From: Sabethes cyaneus | Taxonomy: Eukaryota; Arthropoda; Insecta; Diptera; Culicidae | NCBI RefSeq assembly: GCF_943734655.1 | Contig: NC_071353.1 | Span: forward strand, 157,246,179-157,310,178 | Reading direction: 5' to 3' | Length of the DNA: 64,000 nucleotides | Part shown: positions 24,330 through 35,767 of the stretch, piece by piece | Layout: each line of letters starts with the position of its first letter | Numbering within the stretch: position 1 is the stretch's first letter | Position numbers and translations under genes: made by a program | Notes under the pieces: generated by a model | What the model was told of the DNA's origin: nothing | Seen by the model: only the letters and a program-made list of their open reading frames with translations | The model's database searches: none

Positions 24330-24785
24330 ACACAACCTAACCCAGTTCTATTTTTCTTTTCCATTTTATCATTCGTTTTCATTTTTTTTCTGTCCTGTTT
24401 TTCTTCTTTTTTTTGTGTCTCCATTATCATGCTCCCGTATTTTCTTCTTTTCTTTTCCTCCTTTTCTAGCTCGTTTTTTCTCTTTTTTTGTTCTGTTTTT
24501 TGCTCTTTTTCTGTCCAATTCGTCCCCATTTTTTACGTTTTCTTTATGGGTTTTCCTTCTTTTCTTTCATTTTTCCTTTTTTTTTCTTGCGTTCTTCATT
24601 TTTATTGGTCCAGTCTCCTCGTTTTTTGCTTTGTGTTTCCTCATATGTTGTCCCGTTTTCTTTTTCCTCACTTTTGTTGCTTTTAATGTCCCGTTTTCCC
24701 TCGCATTCTGTCAGACTTTTTCTCTAATTTTTCTTACCTATTGTTTAGGTGAATTTCTCTCCTTAACTTGTCGTTAAACTTACAT
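24330..24785. repeat. T-rich low-complexity tract
   Basis: Pyrimidine-biased tract like 2400-3510 (words TTTTCTTTTTTTTTC, CGTTTTCC). The Phe-rich frames have no family support. Confidence 0.7.
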
Positions 24786-24789
24786 TTGC

Positions 24790-27458
24790 ATTTAAATGAC
24801 TGTTACATTTTCAAGTACAGGAGGAAAGTTTGATTCAACCATAATAAACAGAAAAGACCCTAAATGGAAGCACTGCGTAACATCAGTGTAGTAAAAATTA
24901 AATTCCAACAATTCAACCTGCCACATTTTAGTTTGTTTCAAATTACCACCATTCAGGCAGCAATGTGAAACAACAAATTCACCTGCCACTTTAAGGTGAA
25001 TCGAATTCACCGGACAGCAGAGCGTCAACAACACACCACCGCACCTCCGGTCTCCGGTAGAAAGCGAACGTAAATGGCAAACAAATCGATCGATGAAAAA
25101 TGAACCTGCTGCTTGCTACCGAAAAGTATTCAAATTGCGGTCTTCCCGTGCGTGTGCCAGTAACGGCCGTCGGTTGCGTCGGTCGGTCGGTCGGTCGAGG
25201 GAAAGTGAAAAGAAGACTCTGTAAAATCTGTAAACACTACCTACCTACCGTACCAAAGCGGGGGATTCGATACGGCGTTCTAAGTGGTATTTAATTGCCA
25301 TGGTCAAGGTTGTAAAGTTTTATTTCTCTATTCGTACAGCATTCGGTATGAAAAGTTAAGGGGGAACGGATGCTGCCGCAATTATTGGATTAAAGATTGG
25401 TTGAAGGTTGGGCAACTGATGAGGGATTATCGCAACTTAAAGAAAAAAGAAATGAAAGAACTATAATAGACGTCTGTTCTTCAAAGCTACCATTTCGCGC
25501 TCGAATTCGTCGACATCTTTGAACTAAAATCATTTTCTTCTCCTTCGGAGCTATACACATAACTTGCGCGATAAAAAGTTTTTTTTTTCTGGAGGGAGCC
25601 GAAATGAAGTATGTTGAAACCAGAACGAACTAACTTAATTGCAGAAATAATAACCGCAAAAGAATGATGATGATATCCACATAAACACAGGACAGCTACT
25701 ACAGTGCTGTGTGCAGTTCACGGAAAAGTTATAAACTCATAATTGCGCTCAAATGTTTCATTCTCCAGTGGCAACGCGACCTAAAAAAAAGGAGCGCAAG
25801 AAAAGTCCCTTTTATTTCTTGGCTTTGAAGTTTAATGTTGCATGGCCGTGTTTCGTTGCATTCGCCGCGCGTACAGGAGAAGAAGAAGAGCGCAACCGTC
25901 GCGTGGCTCTATGCACAGCCCAGGAGCAAGCACAAGCGGAAATGAGGTGAGAGTGCTCAAGCGATAAACGCACAGCTTCCATCGAGCACCTTTGGCTGGA
26001 GATACGCGGCGGCGATGACGCACCGCAGTCGCAATTCTCACCAAGTCAAGGTCGTTAAAAGCTAGTGTCCCCGGTTTCCTGAATGGTGGCAACCGCAGCT
26101 TTCCGAAATGGGTTGCATGGTCAAATGTAAAACCTTGAATGGCCTTCTGGAAGAAGTGAAATTCTAGTTGGGTGTTATGGTTTTTTTTCCACAAAAAACT
26201 TGATTGGTAATGTGTTCACAAATTACAGAATCAACCAAGTTCAACGAGCTCCAATTCAGTTCAATGGCGGTTTTTAAGGTTACAAGTGACCCCCTCACTG
26301 TGCAACCGAAAAAAACCATGAAACGATCGAGGGCTTGTGGCCAATCTTGATTGCGATTGAATGCGATCGAAAGGCGCAGAGAATGTACCGATTGTTATTA
26401 GTATATCGAAAGATGGAGATGGACGCGGCGGACTGCGCGGACTGAAAGCCAACATCTTTAAACACTCGAGCCGTTCGTTGGATGGATGGATACACGGCTC
26501 ATTTGGAGTTCGCTTTTCGCGAACCGAGAGAAAATTAAATCATCAATCAGCGTTTTTTTTTTCGTTTCTCTCGCCTTTGCTTCTAAAAATTGTTGATTGA
26601 CCCTTGAACAATCGCTTTGATTCAGCTTCACTCGAAGGCAGCTGCCATCGTCTGTTCGTTCGTTCGTTCGTTCAAGTAAATGGACGTGCATGCGTTCGTC
26701 TTTTCTCGAGTGCAAAAAACTTATCTCCTCACAGTTCTGTGATCTGCACCGATTAGCTAACTGCCCTTTAGCCATCTTCATTCCAGCAAACTTCATAGAT
26801 TTCCCCTTTCTAAGAACTATGCAACTCTCACGGGGAAAGCTTGCAACTTTTATCTCCACACATCGAGAACCCTTAATGAATCTATGCATAATACAGTACA
26901 GTATAGTTTACTTCCGCTGCGTTTTGCCAGAGGACACATCCATACCACCACCGTGTAGTAGAATGCACTCCGCCCCAGCTCGATTGAAGTGAAACTTGAG
27001 GACGAGAATGAGGCAGTAGCTGGAAGGGAAAACCATAAAACCCTACCAACCTACCAACCAACCAACCAACCCGTCTACTAGCCCCGGTTGCCTGTCTGTC
27101 TGTCTAGCTATCTGTCTATAGTTATTCACCCGCAGGCTAAGTTCCCCGCGTGACAGTACATCACCGCCACCACCATCATCACCGGGTGGCTGGGCGTGTG
27201 TGGCGATAAACCGCAGACTTAGGCGGCCTCTACTAAAACCAGACACGTGACTTATACCATTCTCTTATCTGAGCCGTCTTCCATTTCGTTTGATATCCAC
27301 CACACCACGCCACGCCTCGCTGCTGGCTGGCTGGGTGGTGCAATGTTGCGGCGCTTTCTTTCCTTGTTTTTCTCCAATCCAAAACCCCCGTAATATAATG
27401 TGAGACTCTGATGTGAAGCCAACACACCGCAGTCGTGGATTGCCACTGTTGGCGATAG
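24790..27458. other. intron, no gene recognised
   Basis: Mostly unique-looking intron sequence with short microsatellites: GGTCGGTCGGTCGGTCG near 25180, GTTCGTTCGTTCGTTCG near 26655 and CCAACCAACCAACCAACC near 27050. No exon-like frame matching sdk was found. Confidence 0.5.
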
Positions 27459-27640
27459 TTGGAAATTTGTGTCCGGATTTCTAGAATGTTAGAATACGAA
27501 AATTTTATCGATACTAATTTTAAGGGTGTCCCACAAGGGGTTCTTCTAGGCTCCTTATTGTTCATTTTATTGTTTACCAAAGTAGAAAAAATTATTCCTG
27601 ATTCAATTGGTTTTACCGAGTCTCCTTTAGTAGAATCAGG
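27459..27640 (+). pseudogene. reverse transcriptase fragment of a non-LTR element
   Basis: The + strand reads GVPQGVLLGSLLFILLF (about 27525-27577), the RT motif B text (SGVPQGSxLGPLLFxLF) of non-LTR retrotransposons. The frame continues into unrelated sequence. Only this short piece is recognisable. Confidence 0.65.
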
Positions 27641-28044
27641 CCATTCGATGTTAAGTGACTTTAGCGTGGATTCATTCTCAGACCGCTCCACATCTTTGCT
27701 TCATACAAAATTCCGCATTTATCAGAAACTAGCTGACCCGACAAGCTTCGTATTGCCACAAATTAAACTGTCTTGTTCATAAATCGTGAATCTCGGATGA
27801 CCTTTGTCACAATCTCGAGTTTTGCAAGTTTCTGAGGAGTTCATGGGTGGTTATACAATATACATATACATATACATACATATACAATATTCATAATAAT
27901 ATAATATACAAATTTTCCTCTCAGTAAAGTAGAAAACAACTCCCCCCATTGCTTAGCCTGATAAAATAAAGCGGATAGCGTCATCATTACAAACCATTTC
28001 GCAGAATACCATTTCGCGAAAAATCTTACGCGGGATGTACCATT

Positions 28045-29099
28045 TAGTGATGTCCGATTTTTCCAGTTAATCGATTAGTTAATAATCGATTACTTTTTGG
28101 GCGGCCAATAATCGACATCGATTAATCGGCGGTATATAATCGATTAGTCGAAATAATCGATTGGTTATAACCTTTACGTCCCGATACCAAAAATAAGGAT
28201 ACTTGCAGTTACACTTTCGGCTCTATCTCCATTGTTGTTCAATTGATTCATATGCAACTAACGTTAAAAGAACTCCATCAGATTGGTCGGTAAATAGCAA
28301 CGGGATGGCAAGGTTGTCATCTCCCATATATTTGGTGCGTAACCGACATCACTGGCACTGGCATACGAAAAATGGCCTGTTCGCCCTAAGGCAATGTTAA
28401 ATCGGGTAACAAAACTTGTTGCTGGCTGTACCAAATGATGGCAGTTTAAGATTATTTATGCAGTTTATGAATATTCTTGCGGATTGCGGTTTTGTAATAT
28501 ATTATACATCATATAATATTTTTCTGTTGAATGAGTGAAAATACGACAACAGTTTATCCTGTTTTGGTGAAAGCGAAATGAAAATAGATGTTCGTTATGC
28601 TAAAATTCTAGCGTGCCACACCGTTGGTAAATAGCACGTTTTTTTCTTGAGCTGTTTTCTTTTCAGCTGGATACCAGGCTTAAGACTTGACCCCTATTTA
28701 TCGACAGACTTCATATCGACTTCAGTATTATTAAAGGGCTATTAGGACAATTACGTAGCTAGTGCAACAACTCTACTGATTCTATCTAGGAGCATCGCCT
28801 AGCCGAGATTTGAACATACGAATACGACGACCAGTTTGTTAGATCAGCATCGTACCTCGAAACCAACTAACTGGCTAGTCACGTGTGGTTAATTTAGTAG
28901 CTAAGCGCCAGCCACTGTAATAAATTAAATTTGTTAGAAATTGTTGAATAGTAAAATTTTAAAAAATCCGGCATAATCGATCGACCAGGTAATCGATTAT
29001 CTAATAATCGGAACATAAAGCAATCGATTAATAATTAATCGATTATTTTAACAGATAATCGATTAGCTCGATTAATCGAGAAGTAATCGGACATCACTA
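28045..29099. mobile_element. hAT-like non-autonomous element with 8-bp TSD
   Basis: A 1055-bp insertion. Ends are TAGTGATGTCCGATT and AATCGGACATCACTA, flanked by the exact 8-bp target duplication GTACCATT (28037-28044 and 29100-29107). Subterminal regions are packed with ATCGATTA/TAATCGAT words on both sides. An 8-bp duplication and the TAGTG end fit the hAT superfamily. No transposase is preserved. Confidence 0.87.
28675..28876 (-). mobile_element. diverged SINE copy 3 nested in the hAT-like element
   Basis: Reverse-oriented, diverged relative of the SINE at 14456: GACAGACTTCATATCGACTT matches the body, GAGATTTGAACATACG the B-box region, and TCGTACCTCGAAACCAACT the head. No clean target duplication identified. 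Confidence 0.65.
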
Positions 29100-29329
29100 G
29101 TACCATTTCACGGAAAATCTTTTCGTAGAAAGTCAGTAGATCTAGGAAAATAAATAAGCCGAGATAGAGGTGATCTCTGCGGGGGGCTGCCCCCCTCCTC
29201 CCCCGCAGTGGCCGGCGCTTTTGACGACAGGTCGCCAGCGATACTCGGCGGCCTATGGCCGTCTCACGTTGAATCATCTAATGTTACTATTGATAGTTTT
29301 TGGTGATCTAGTTATTGACTAATGTTTTA

Positions 29330-32300
29330 TGAAAGAGTCTAAAATTTCTCGAGTTCGATTAGTTTTGGAGTTACGCAAAAATTTCTGCTTTATTTGTATG
29401 AGTGTCCTTATCCCCCTACCGGAGGGGTGAGGGACCATCATTAAAAAAATTCCTGCCTCCAAAACCCCTTACATGCCAAATTTGGTTTCGTTTGCTTGAT
29501 TAGTTCTGGAGTTATGAAGAAACTTGTATTTCATTTGTATGAGAGCCCCCCCCCCCCCTCCTAAAAAGGTAAGGGGTCCCAATTCTTCATAGGAAAAATT
29601 CCTGCCTACAACTCCAAAAGCACCCACATGCCAAATTTGGTTCTATTTGCTTGATTAGTTCTCGAGTTATGAGGAAATTTGTATTTCATTTGTATGGGAG
29701 CCCCCCTCTTAAAGTGTAGAGGGGTCCTAATTCACCATAGAAAAAAAACTTGCCTCCAGAAACCTTCACATGCCAAATTTGGTTCTATTTGCTTGATTAG
29801 TTCTCAAGTTATAAGGAAATTTGTATTTCATTTGTATAGGATTCCCCCCTCCTAAAGTGTAGAGGGGTCCTAATTCACCATAGAAAAAATTCTTGCCTCC
29901 AAAAACCTTCACATGCCCAATTTGGTTCACTTTGCTTGATTAGTTCTCCAGTTATGAGGAAATTTGTATTTCATTTGTATGGGAGCCCCCCCCTCTTAAA
30001 GGGGAAAGGGGTCATAATTCATCATAGAAAAAAATCTTGCCTCCAAAAACACCCACGTGCCAAATTTGGTTCTATTTGCTTGATTATTTCTCGAGTTATG
30101 AGGAAATTTGTATTTCATTTGTATGGGAGCCCCCCTCTTAAAGTGTAGAGGGGTCCTAATTCACCATAGAAAAAAAACTTGCCTCCAGAAACCTTCACAT
30201 GCCAAATTTGGTTCTATTTGCTTGATTAGTTCTCAAGTTATGAGGAAATTTGTATTTCATTTGTATAGGATCCCCCCCCCCTCCTAAAGTGTAGAGGGGT
30301 CCTAATTCACCATAGAAAAAAATCTTGCCTCCAGAAACCTTCACATGCCAAATTTGGTTCTATTTGCTTGATTAGTTCTCAAGTTATGAGGAAATTTGTA
30401 TTTCATTTGTATAGGATCCCCCCCCCTCCTAAAGTGTAGAGGGGTCCTAATTCACCATAGAAAAAATTCTTGCCTCCAAAAACCTTCACATGCCAAATTT
30501 GGTTCACTTTGCTTGATTAGTTTTATTTTATTTTATTTTATTTTATTTGATACATTCATCTGACAATGTCTTAATGAAGGTCACACAAACTCTTACAAAG
30601 CATCAGTTCTTGACAATTTTTGAACAAAAATTCGAGTAGGCTCTCCAAATTCGTACAGTTCTTCAACCCGAGTGAACATCCGGATGCATGACGTCACTGG
30701 TTCGTGGTACCCAAACGTGGTTCGGTGAAATTCCGTGTGCAATAAGGCCGTAGTTCGCAGAGATCTTTGGGATGCTCGGAAATTCACTTTTGAAAGCAGT
30801 GTCGGCGAATCAATGTCGTTGTTCAAAATTTTTGCTACGAACGTTGCCTGTTGAACTTTTCTGCGCCGTTCTAGTGTGTCCAAACCGAGCAGAAGACAAC
30901 GTTCACGATAAGGAGGGAGATTCTCTGGGTCTCTCCAAGGCAACTCTCTGAGGGCAATACGGATAAATCGTCTTTGGATGCGTTCGATTCTTAGAATCCA
31001 GGTGAGCTGATGTGGTTGCCAAATCACGCAGGCGTTTTCAAGCAAAGGACGAACTAGTGCACAGTATAAAGATTTCAAGCAGTGAGGGTCCCTAAAATCT
31101 CTTCCGATTTTGGAGATAAATCCTAGCTGTCGGGATGCTTTGGAGATAATAGCAGCACGGTGAGCGTTAAACATAAGTTTGGAGTCGAGTAAGATGCCGA
31201 GGTCGCTAACTTGCTCTACCCTCCGGAGAGTATTTCCATTTATATTGTAGTCAAAGATGATAGAGTTTTGAGTGCGCTGAAACGTTATAACCTCACATTT
31301 TGCTGTGCTCACTATCAAGTAGTTGATCTTACACCAATTCACGAAGCCATCTAACAATTTTTGGATTTTAGTTCTCCAGTTATGAGGAATTTTGTATTTC
31401 ATTTGTATGGGAGCCCCCCCTCCTAAAGTGAAGAGGGGTCCTAATTCACCATAGAAAAAATTCTTGCCTCCAAAAACCTTCACATACCAAATTTGGTTCA
31501 CTTTGCTTGATTAGTTCTCCAGTTATGAGGAAATTTGTATTTCATTTGTATGGGAGCCCCCCCTCCTAAAGTGGGGAAGGGTCCTAATTCACCATAGAAA
31601 AAATTCTTGCCTCCAAAAACCTTCACATGCCAAATTTGGTTCACTTTGCTTGATTAGTTCTCCAGTTATGAGGAAATTTGTATTTCATTTGTATGGGAGC
31701 CCCCCCTCCTAAAGTGGGGAAGGGTCCTAATTCACCATAGAAAAAATTCTTGCCTCCAAAAAGCTTCACATGCCAAATTTGGTTATATTTGCTTGATTAG
31801 TTCTCCAGTTATGAGGAAATTTGCATTTCGTTTGTATAGGAGCCCCCCCTCCTAAAAAAGTAAGGGGTCCTAATTCATCATAGAAAAAATTCTTGTCTCT
31901 AAAAACACCCACATGCCAAATTTGGTTTCATTTTATTGATTAGTCCTTGAGTTTTGAGGAAATTTGTATTTCATTTGTATGGGAGGGGTCTCTAACCATC
32001 GTAAGAACCTGCCCTGGCCCCAAAAACCCCCATATGCAAATTTTCACGCCGATCGGTTCAGTAGTTTTCGATTCTATAAGGAACATTCGGGCCCCTCTTT
32101 AGGAGGGGAATAATGACCCCTTTCCCTTTTAAGAGGAGGGCTTCCATATAAATGAAATACAAATTTCCTCATAACTCGAGAACTAATTAATCAAATGGAA
32201 CCATATATGGCATGCGAGTGTTTTTGGAGGCATGAATTTTTTCTATGATGAATTAGGAGGGGGGTGAAAAACTATGATGAAACCTTTTTAGGAGGGGGGG

Positions 32301-32500
32301 CTCCCATACAAATGAAATACATATTTCCTCAAAACTCGAGAACTAATCAAGCAAATGGAACCAAATTTAGCATGTGGGTGTTTTTGCAGACAAGATTTTT
32401 TTCTATGGTGAATTGAAACCTCTCCCCACTTTAGGAGGGGGGGGGCTCCTATACAAATGAAATACAAATTTCCTCATAACTCGAGAAATAATCAGGCAAA
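29330..32500. repeat. tandem array of a ~143-bp unit, with an orientation flip
   Basis: The unit contains GAGGAAATTTGTATTTCATT, then TGTATGGGAGCCCCCC, TTCACCATAGAAAAAATTCT, and TGCCAAATTTGGTT with TTGCTTGATTAGTTCT. Successive GAGGAAATTTG words start at 29671, 29813, 29956, 30100, 30242 and 30388, giving a period of 142-146 bp. Copies run forward to about 32060, end in CGCCGATCGGTTCAGTAGTT, and then run in reverse to about 32500. A LINE interrupts the array at 30523-31367. Confidence 0.88.
30523..31367 (-). mobile_element. 5'-truncated non-LTR retrotransposon (Jockey-type)
   Basis: An 845-bp LINE remnant on the minus strand with an open C-terminal coding region (stop at 30593-30595). It reads FVNWCKINYLIVSTAKCEV, VSDLGILLDSKLMFNAH, KASRQLGFISKIGRDF and LKSLYCALVRPLLENACVIW, the end of the RT domain and thumb typical of Jockey-clade proteins. 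The 3' tail is (TAAAA)n (30521-30549 on the + strand). A short duplication TTAGTT (30517-30522, 31368-31373) flanks it inside the 143-bp array. The fingers and the catalytic YADD motif are missing by truncation. Confidence 0.85.
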
Positions 32501-32842
32501 TGGAACCAATGGACCAGGTTTTTCGCGAAATGGTATTCTGCGAAACTCTATATTCCGCGTTAAGGTCATCAGAGAATTGGTGTTCCGCAAAATGGTGTTC
32601 GGCGAAATGGTTTGTAATGATGGCGAATATTTAAATGCTATCCGCTTTATTTTGTCAGGCTAAGCAATGGGGGGAGTTGTTTTCTACTTCACTGTGAGGA
32701 AAATTTGTATATTAAAACACCCATGAACTTCCCAGAAACTTGCAAAACTCAAGATTGTGACAAAGGTCATCCGAGATTCACGATTTATGTACACCACAGT
32801 TTAATTTGTGGCAATACGAAGTTTGTCGGGTCAGCTAGTTAA

Positions 32843-34220
32843 TAATAAAAAATAAAAGAAAAAAAACACTTAGTTTATATAGTACTCGCTGGAAAGTGCT
32901 TCGTTTACACTTCACCCATTAGATTGAACGATTGAACGGCATGAGTGAATAACAGAACAAAAAAGAAAGTCTTATTTAGTCTCATATTTAGATAAATAGT
33001 CAGATTTACGCTAGTTTTTCAGAATTGCATGCTTTCGAAGGACCGGAATTATTAAAATTATATTTCACAACACAACAGAAGAAGATCGCTTAAAGTCAAT
33101 CGTATGAAACCTGGTTCAATTGCTATGCAAGAAATGGGAATCTATAGATAACTTCACAGTGAAATACATTTCTTCGCTGGTCGTTAATAAGTAATTTCAT
33201 CCAAATTTACGATACCATTATAGAGGTTTTTTTTTAAATTCATTTGGAGTTGGAATTTCAAGCGACAGTTTTTTTCCGACCAGATAAACAAAAAAGTATA
33301 CAAAAATGATCCACCAGCCGATCATAAAAGGCTGTTATACGAGGCGTGAAAACGATGATCTAAATAGTGTATGAGAAAATTAAGCAAGTTGTTGAAAGAC
33401 GGCAACAGATTTGTGAGCATAAAACATTTGCGTTCTTCTCCAAACACGTTTTTTTTGTTTCCTATATTGGTAGCTCAACCGAAGTAGCATAATTTTCACA
33501 CTTCTTCCATTAAATTATGTAGCTTTTCTAGTTTTAGTAGAAACAAAGGCAAATGGCTACCGTCTAGGTACCAACTTATACGGGCAGGAAGCCAACCAAC
33601 AACGGCGAACATCAACTAGAATGACGGGCAACTTTTTTTTCCCTGGCTGGCTGCTGTATTTTTTTCCATGGCGGGTAATACATTTTCGAGGCTCGAGGTA
33701 TTATTTTCGAAGTCGCGAAGCAGGTTGAAAAATTAACGTTTATGCTAACCTGACTTAGCCGCCAACGCACAGACGCTTGTTCAGATCCTGCTGCATCAGG
33801 TGTCGAACGAACAAAGATGCTGCCAATCAGTGATTAATTTTTAACTGCCTTCGTCTGTGTTTACACGCGACAGGCCCCCCAGACTTTGTTGACTTTGAAA
33901 AGTTATTCCTGTTCATTTACACCTGAACGCTGAACGTTTTTCGCTAAGTACTTTATTAGAAATGAATTTATATCCGTCACATCCTGACTGAAATTATTCA
34001 TAGAGAGGCAAGGGAACATTCATCATTCTTACCAATTACATATTCAGTCGATGATTTATCGGCAGTCCTCTCTACCATGAGCCGGTGCCGCGCCAGCGCG
34101 GCCGCAGGGAACATATGCCATTGATGAATTTATGAATTTTAAAATGTTTTGCTTTCATTTCGGCGTCATTGTTTCACCTCACATTTAACTTTTGCCTTCT
34201 CTACTCGTTCGTCCTTGCAG
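32843..34220. other. end of the 26.9-kb intron, no gene seen
   Basis: Intron sequence ending with the acceptor of exon b. Nothing recognised. GC rises near 33590-34110. Confidence 0.5.
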
Positions 34221-34397
34221 GTTATCCGCAGCCCATGTACCGATGGCTGAAGAACGGCGTCCCGGTGGGGGACTTCGACACTAGTCAGTACCTGAAAATT
34301 CAAAGTACAACACGAGACGATGCCGGTTCGTACCAGTGTCTGGCGAAAAACGACGCCGGAACGATATTCAGCGAGAAAATTGACGTCGTGGTGGCTT
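34221..34397 (+). CDS. sdk: sidekick exon b: C-terminal part of Ig1
   Basis: Acceptor CCTTGCAG, donor GTAAGT, phase 1 on both sides. It completes the Gly codon started 26.9 kb upstream and encodes GYPQPMYRWLKNGVPVGDF followed by DDAGSYQCLAKNDAG. These are the Trp of strand C and the DxGxYxC motif of an I-set Ig fold, so the YQC cysteine pairs with LQC of exon a. It ends with the DVVVA strand leading to Ig2. Confidence 0.95.
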
Positions 34398-34465
34398 GTA
34401 AGTATTACTACAGCTGTTTATTTTTGCGAATTAAACTAACCAATTTAAAATTCCACCCCTCACAG

Positions 34466-35341
34466 ATATGGGCATCTTCGAGGATCTGAACGAGCAGGTC
34501 GTTTCGGTGCAGTCGGGCTATCCGGCGGTACTGAATCTGTCGCGGATAGAGTCCGTGCCGGAACCGTCCGTCACCTGGCAGACGGAGGAAGGTCCGCTGA
34601 ACTACGACATCAAGTACGCGACAACGGCCAACAATCAGCTGATTATTCTCAGCGTCGACGAAAACGATATGAAGTCCTATCGGGCGCGTGCCATCAACAC
34701 CCAAATTGGCAAGGAAGAAATCAGTGCGTTCATTCGGGTTAATGTGACTGGCAGTGCGTACGGAGAGGTGGCACCGGAGATTATCGTCGAACCGAAGAGC
34801 ATGGAAGTGGTTCGGGGAGAGCAAACTGTCGAACTGGAGTGTATTGCGAATGCACGGCCCCTGCATGAGTTGGAGACGATTTGGTTGAAGGACGGTATTC
34901 CAATTGAAAATTCTGGCGTTCAGTATACTCACACGGATCCGTGGAATCGAACATTGGCCTTGCTTTATGTGAATCTGACGCACACCGGGCAGTACACTTG
35001 TCAGGTGCAGATGCGAACCGGTGGACATCCAACGGTGCACTCGATGGCAACCGTAACTGTGCAAGAGCCACCGTCGTTTTTCACACCTCTGCGAACGGAA
35101 ACCTTGGGCGATTACGGCTCGAAAACTGTGCTGCCGTGTGACGTAATCGGTGAACCGATTCCCTACGTCACTTGGTTCAGAAACGCCGAAGGTCTTGATC
35201 TGTCCACCGACCGGTACACCGTTCTGGACGATCATTCGCTGGTCATCAAAAAGCTTAGTATGGAGGATTCGGCTATGTTTCAGTGTTTGGCCAGCAACGA
35301 CGCCGGCGAGAAGTCCAGCTACACCTGGCTGAAGGTCAAAA
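34466..35341 (+). CDS. sdk: sidekick exon c: Ig2, Ig3 and Ig4
   Basis: A single 876-nt exon, acceptor CCTCACAG and donor GTAAGT, phase 1 on both ends, separated from exon b by only 68 bp. It begins YMGIFEDLNEQVVSVQSGY. Ig2 (about 34470-34765) keeps the core Trp (SVTWQ) but has Leu and Arg where the two disulfide cysteines would be (AVLNL and SYRARA). Ig3 (about 34770-35070) has LECIAN and YTCQVQ, and Ig4 (about 35073-35340) has LPCDVIG and FQCLASND. N-glycosylation sequons occur, for example NLT in Ig3. Long minus-strand open frames across this exon are antisense shadows. Confidence 0.97.
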
Positions 35342-35485
35342 GTAAGTATCACCCCCTTAATCACCCTTTGTTAGGAGGCTACTCTATCATTCGTTACTAA
35401 ATACTCAATTAACAAACTTACCATCTTCTGCATTGTGTAATGCCTGCCGCATTTAACCGGGAACATGTAACCAAACCATTATTAG

Positions 35486-35767
35486 ATAACACCAACCATC
35501 CATCCGTGCTCGAGCACTTAATCCTATACAATCAGTTCGTTCGTAATAAGCGGCTGGCACAGCCGAGAATCATTCGGGTGCGCAATTCTGCAGCGACGAC
35601 AACGACCGCATCCAACTCGACGACTGGAACCACCAGCAGCAGCAGCAGTGGTAGCACAACGGCCGGCGGCCGTAGTCGCAAGAAGGTAGCATCTTCTTCG
35701 GTGGCATCAGGAGCGGCGGCGCCGGCGACCCGTGCCAAAGGGTTTAATAGCCTCGTTGACGTTAGAC
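35486..35767 (+). CDS. sdk: candidate alternative cassette exon of sidekick
   Basis: A predicted 282-nt (94-codon) exon 144 bp after exon c, with acceptor CATTATTAG and donor GTAAGA. Both ends are phase 1 in the single open frame, so it could be inserted between the Ig4 and Ig5 exons without a frameshift. The peptide begins NNTNHPSVLEHLILYNQF, then NKRLAQPRIIRVRNS, then a Thr/Ser/Gly/Ala-rich stretch and a basic RSRKK, ending FNSLVDVR. G+C and codon use look coding and differ from the AT-rich flanks. The pyrimidine tract is poor and I recall no such insert in Drosophila Sidekick, so it may instead be a fortuitous frame. Inference only. Confidence 0.42.

Larger units (their letters stand above)
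27727..32840. mobile_element. 5.1-kb composite foldback element with ~300-bp TIRs
   Basis: The left end AACTAGCTGACCCGACAAGC is mirrored at the right end (TTGTCGGGTCAGCTAGTT at 32823-32840). Similarity of the two arms continues inward for about 300 bp, including AACAACTCCCCCCATTGCTT and ACCATTTCGCAGAATACC. The left arm has an extra ATACATA-rich stretch at 27855-27905. The interior carries a hAT-like insertion (28045-29099), the ~143-bp satellite, and a truncated LINE (30523-31367). No transposase was found, and no convincing target duplication. Confidence 0.78.

Noticed and set aside
24221..24529. Lys/Glu-rich minus-strand frame resembling a coiled-coil protein
   Set aside because: It is the reverse of a T-rich low-complexity tract; charged residues come from AAA/GAA codons in simple sequence.
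34408..35364. 318-codon minus-strand frame opposite exon c
   Set aside because: Antisense shadow of strongly coding sequence; no homology or splice sites of its own. Similar shadows lie at 47648-48265 and 49091-49579.
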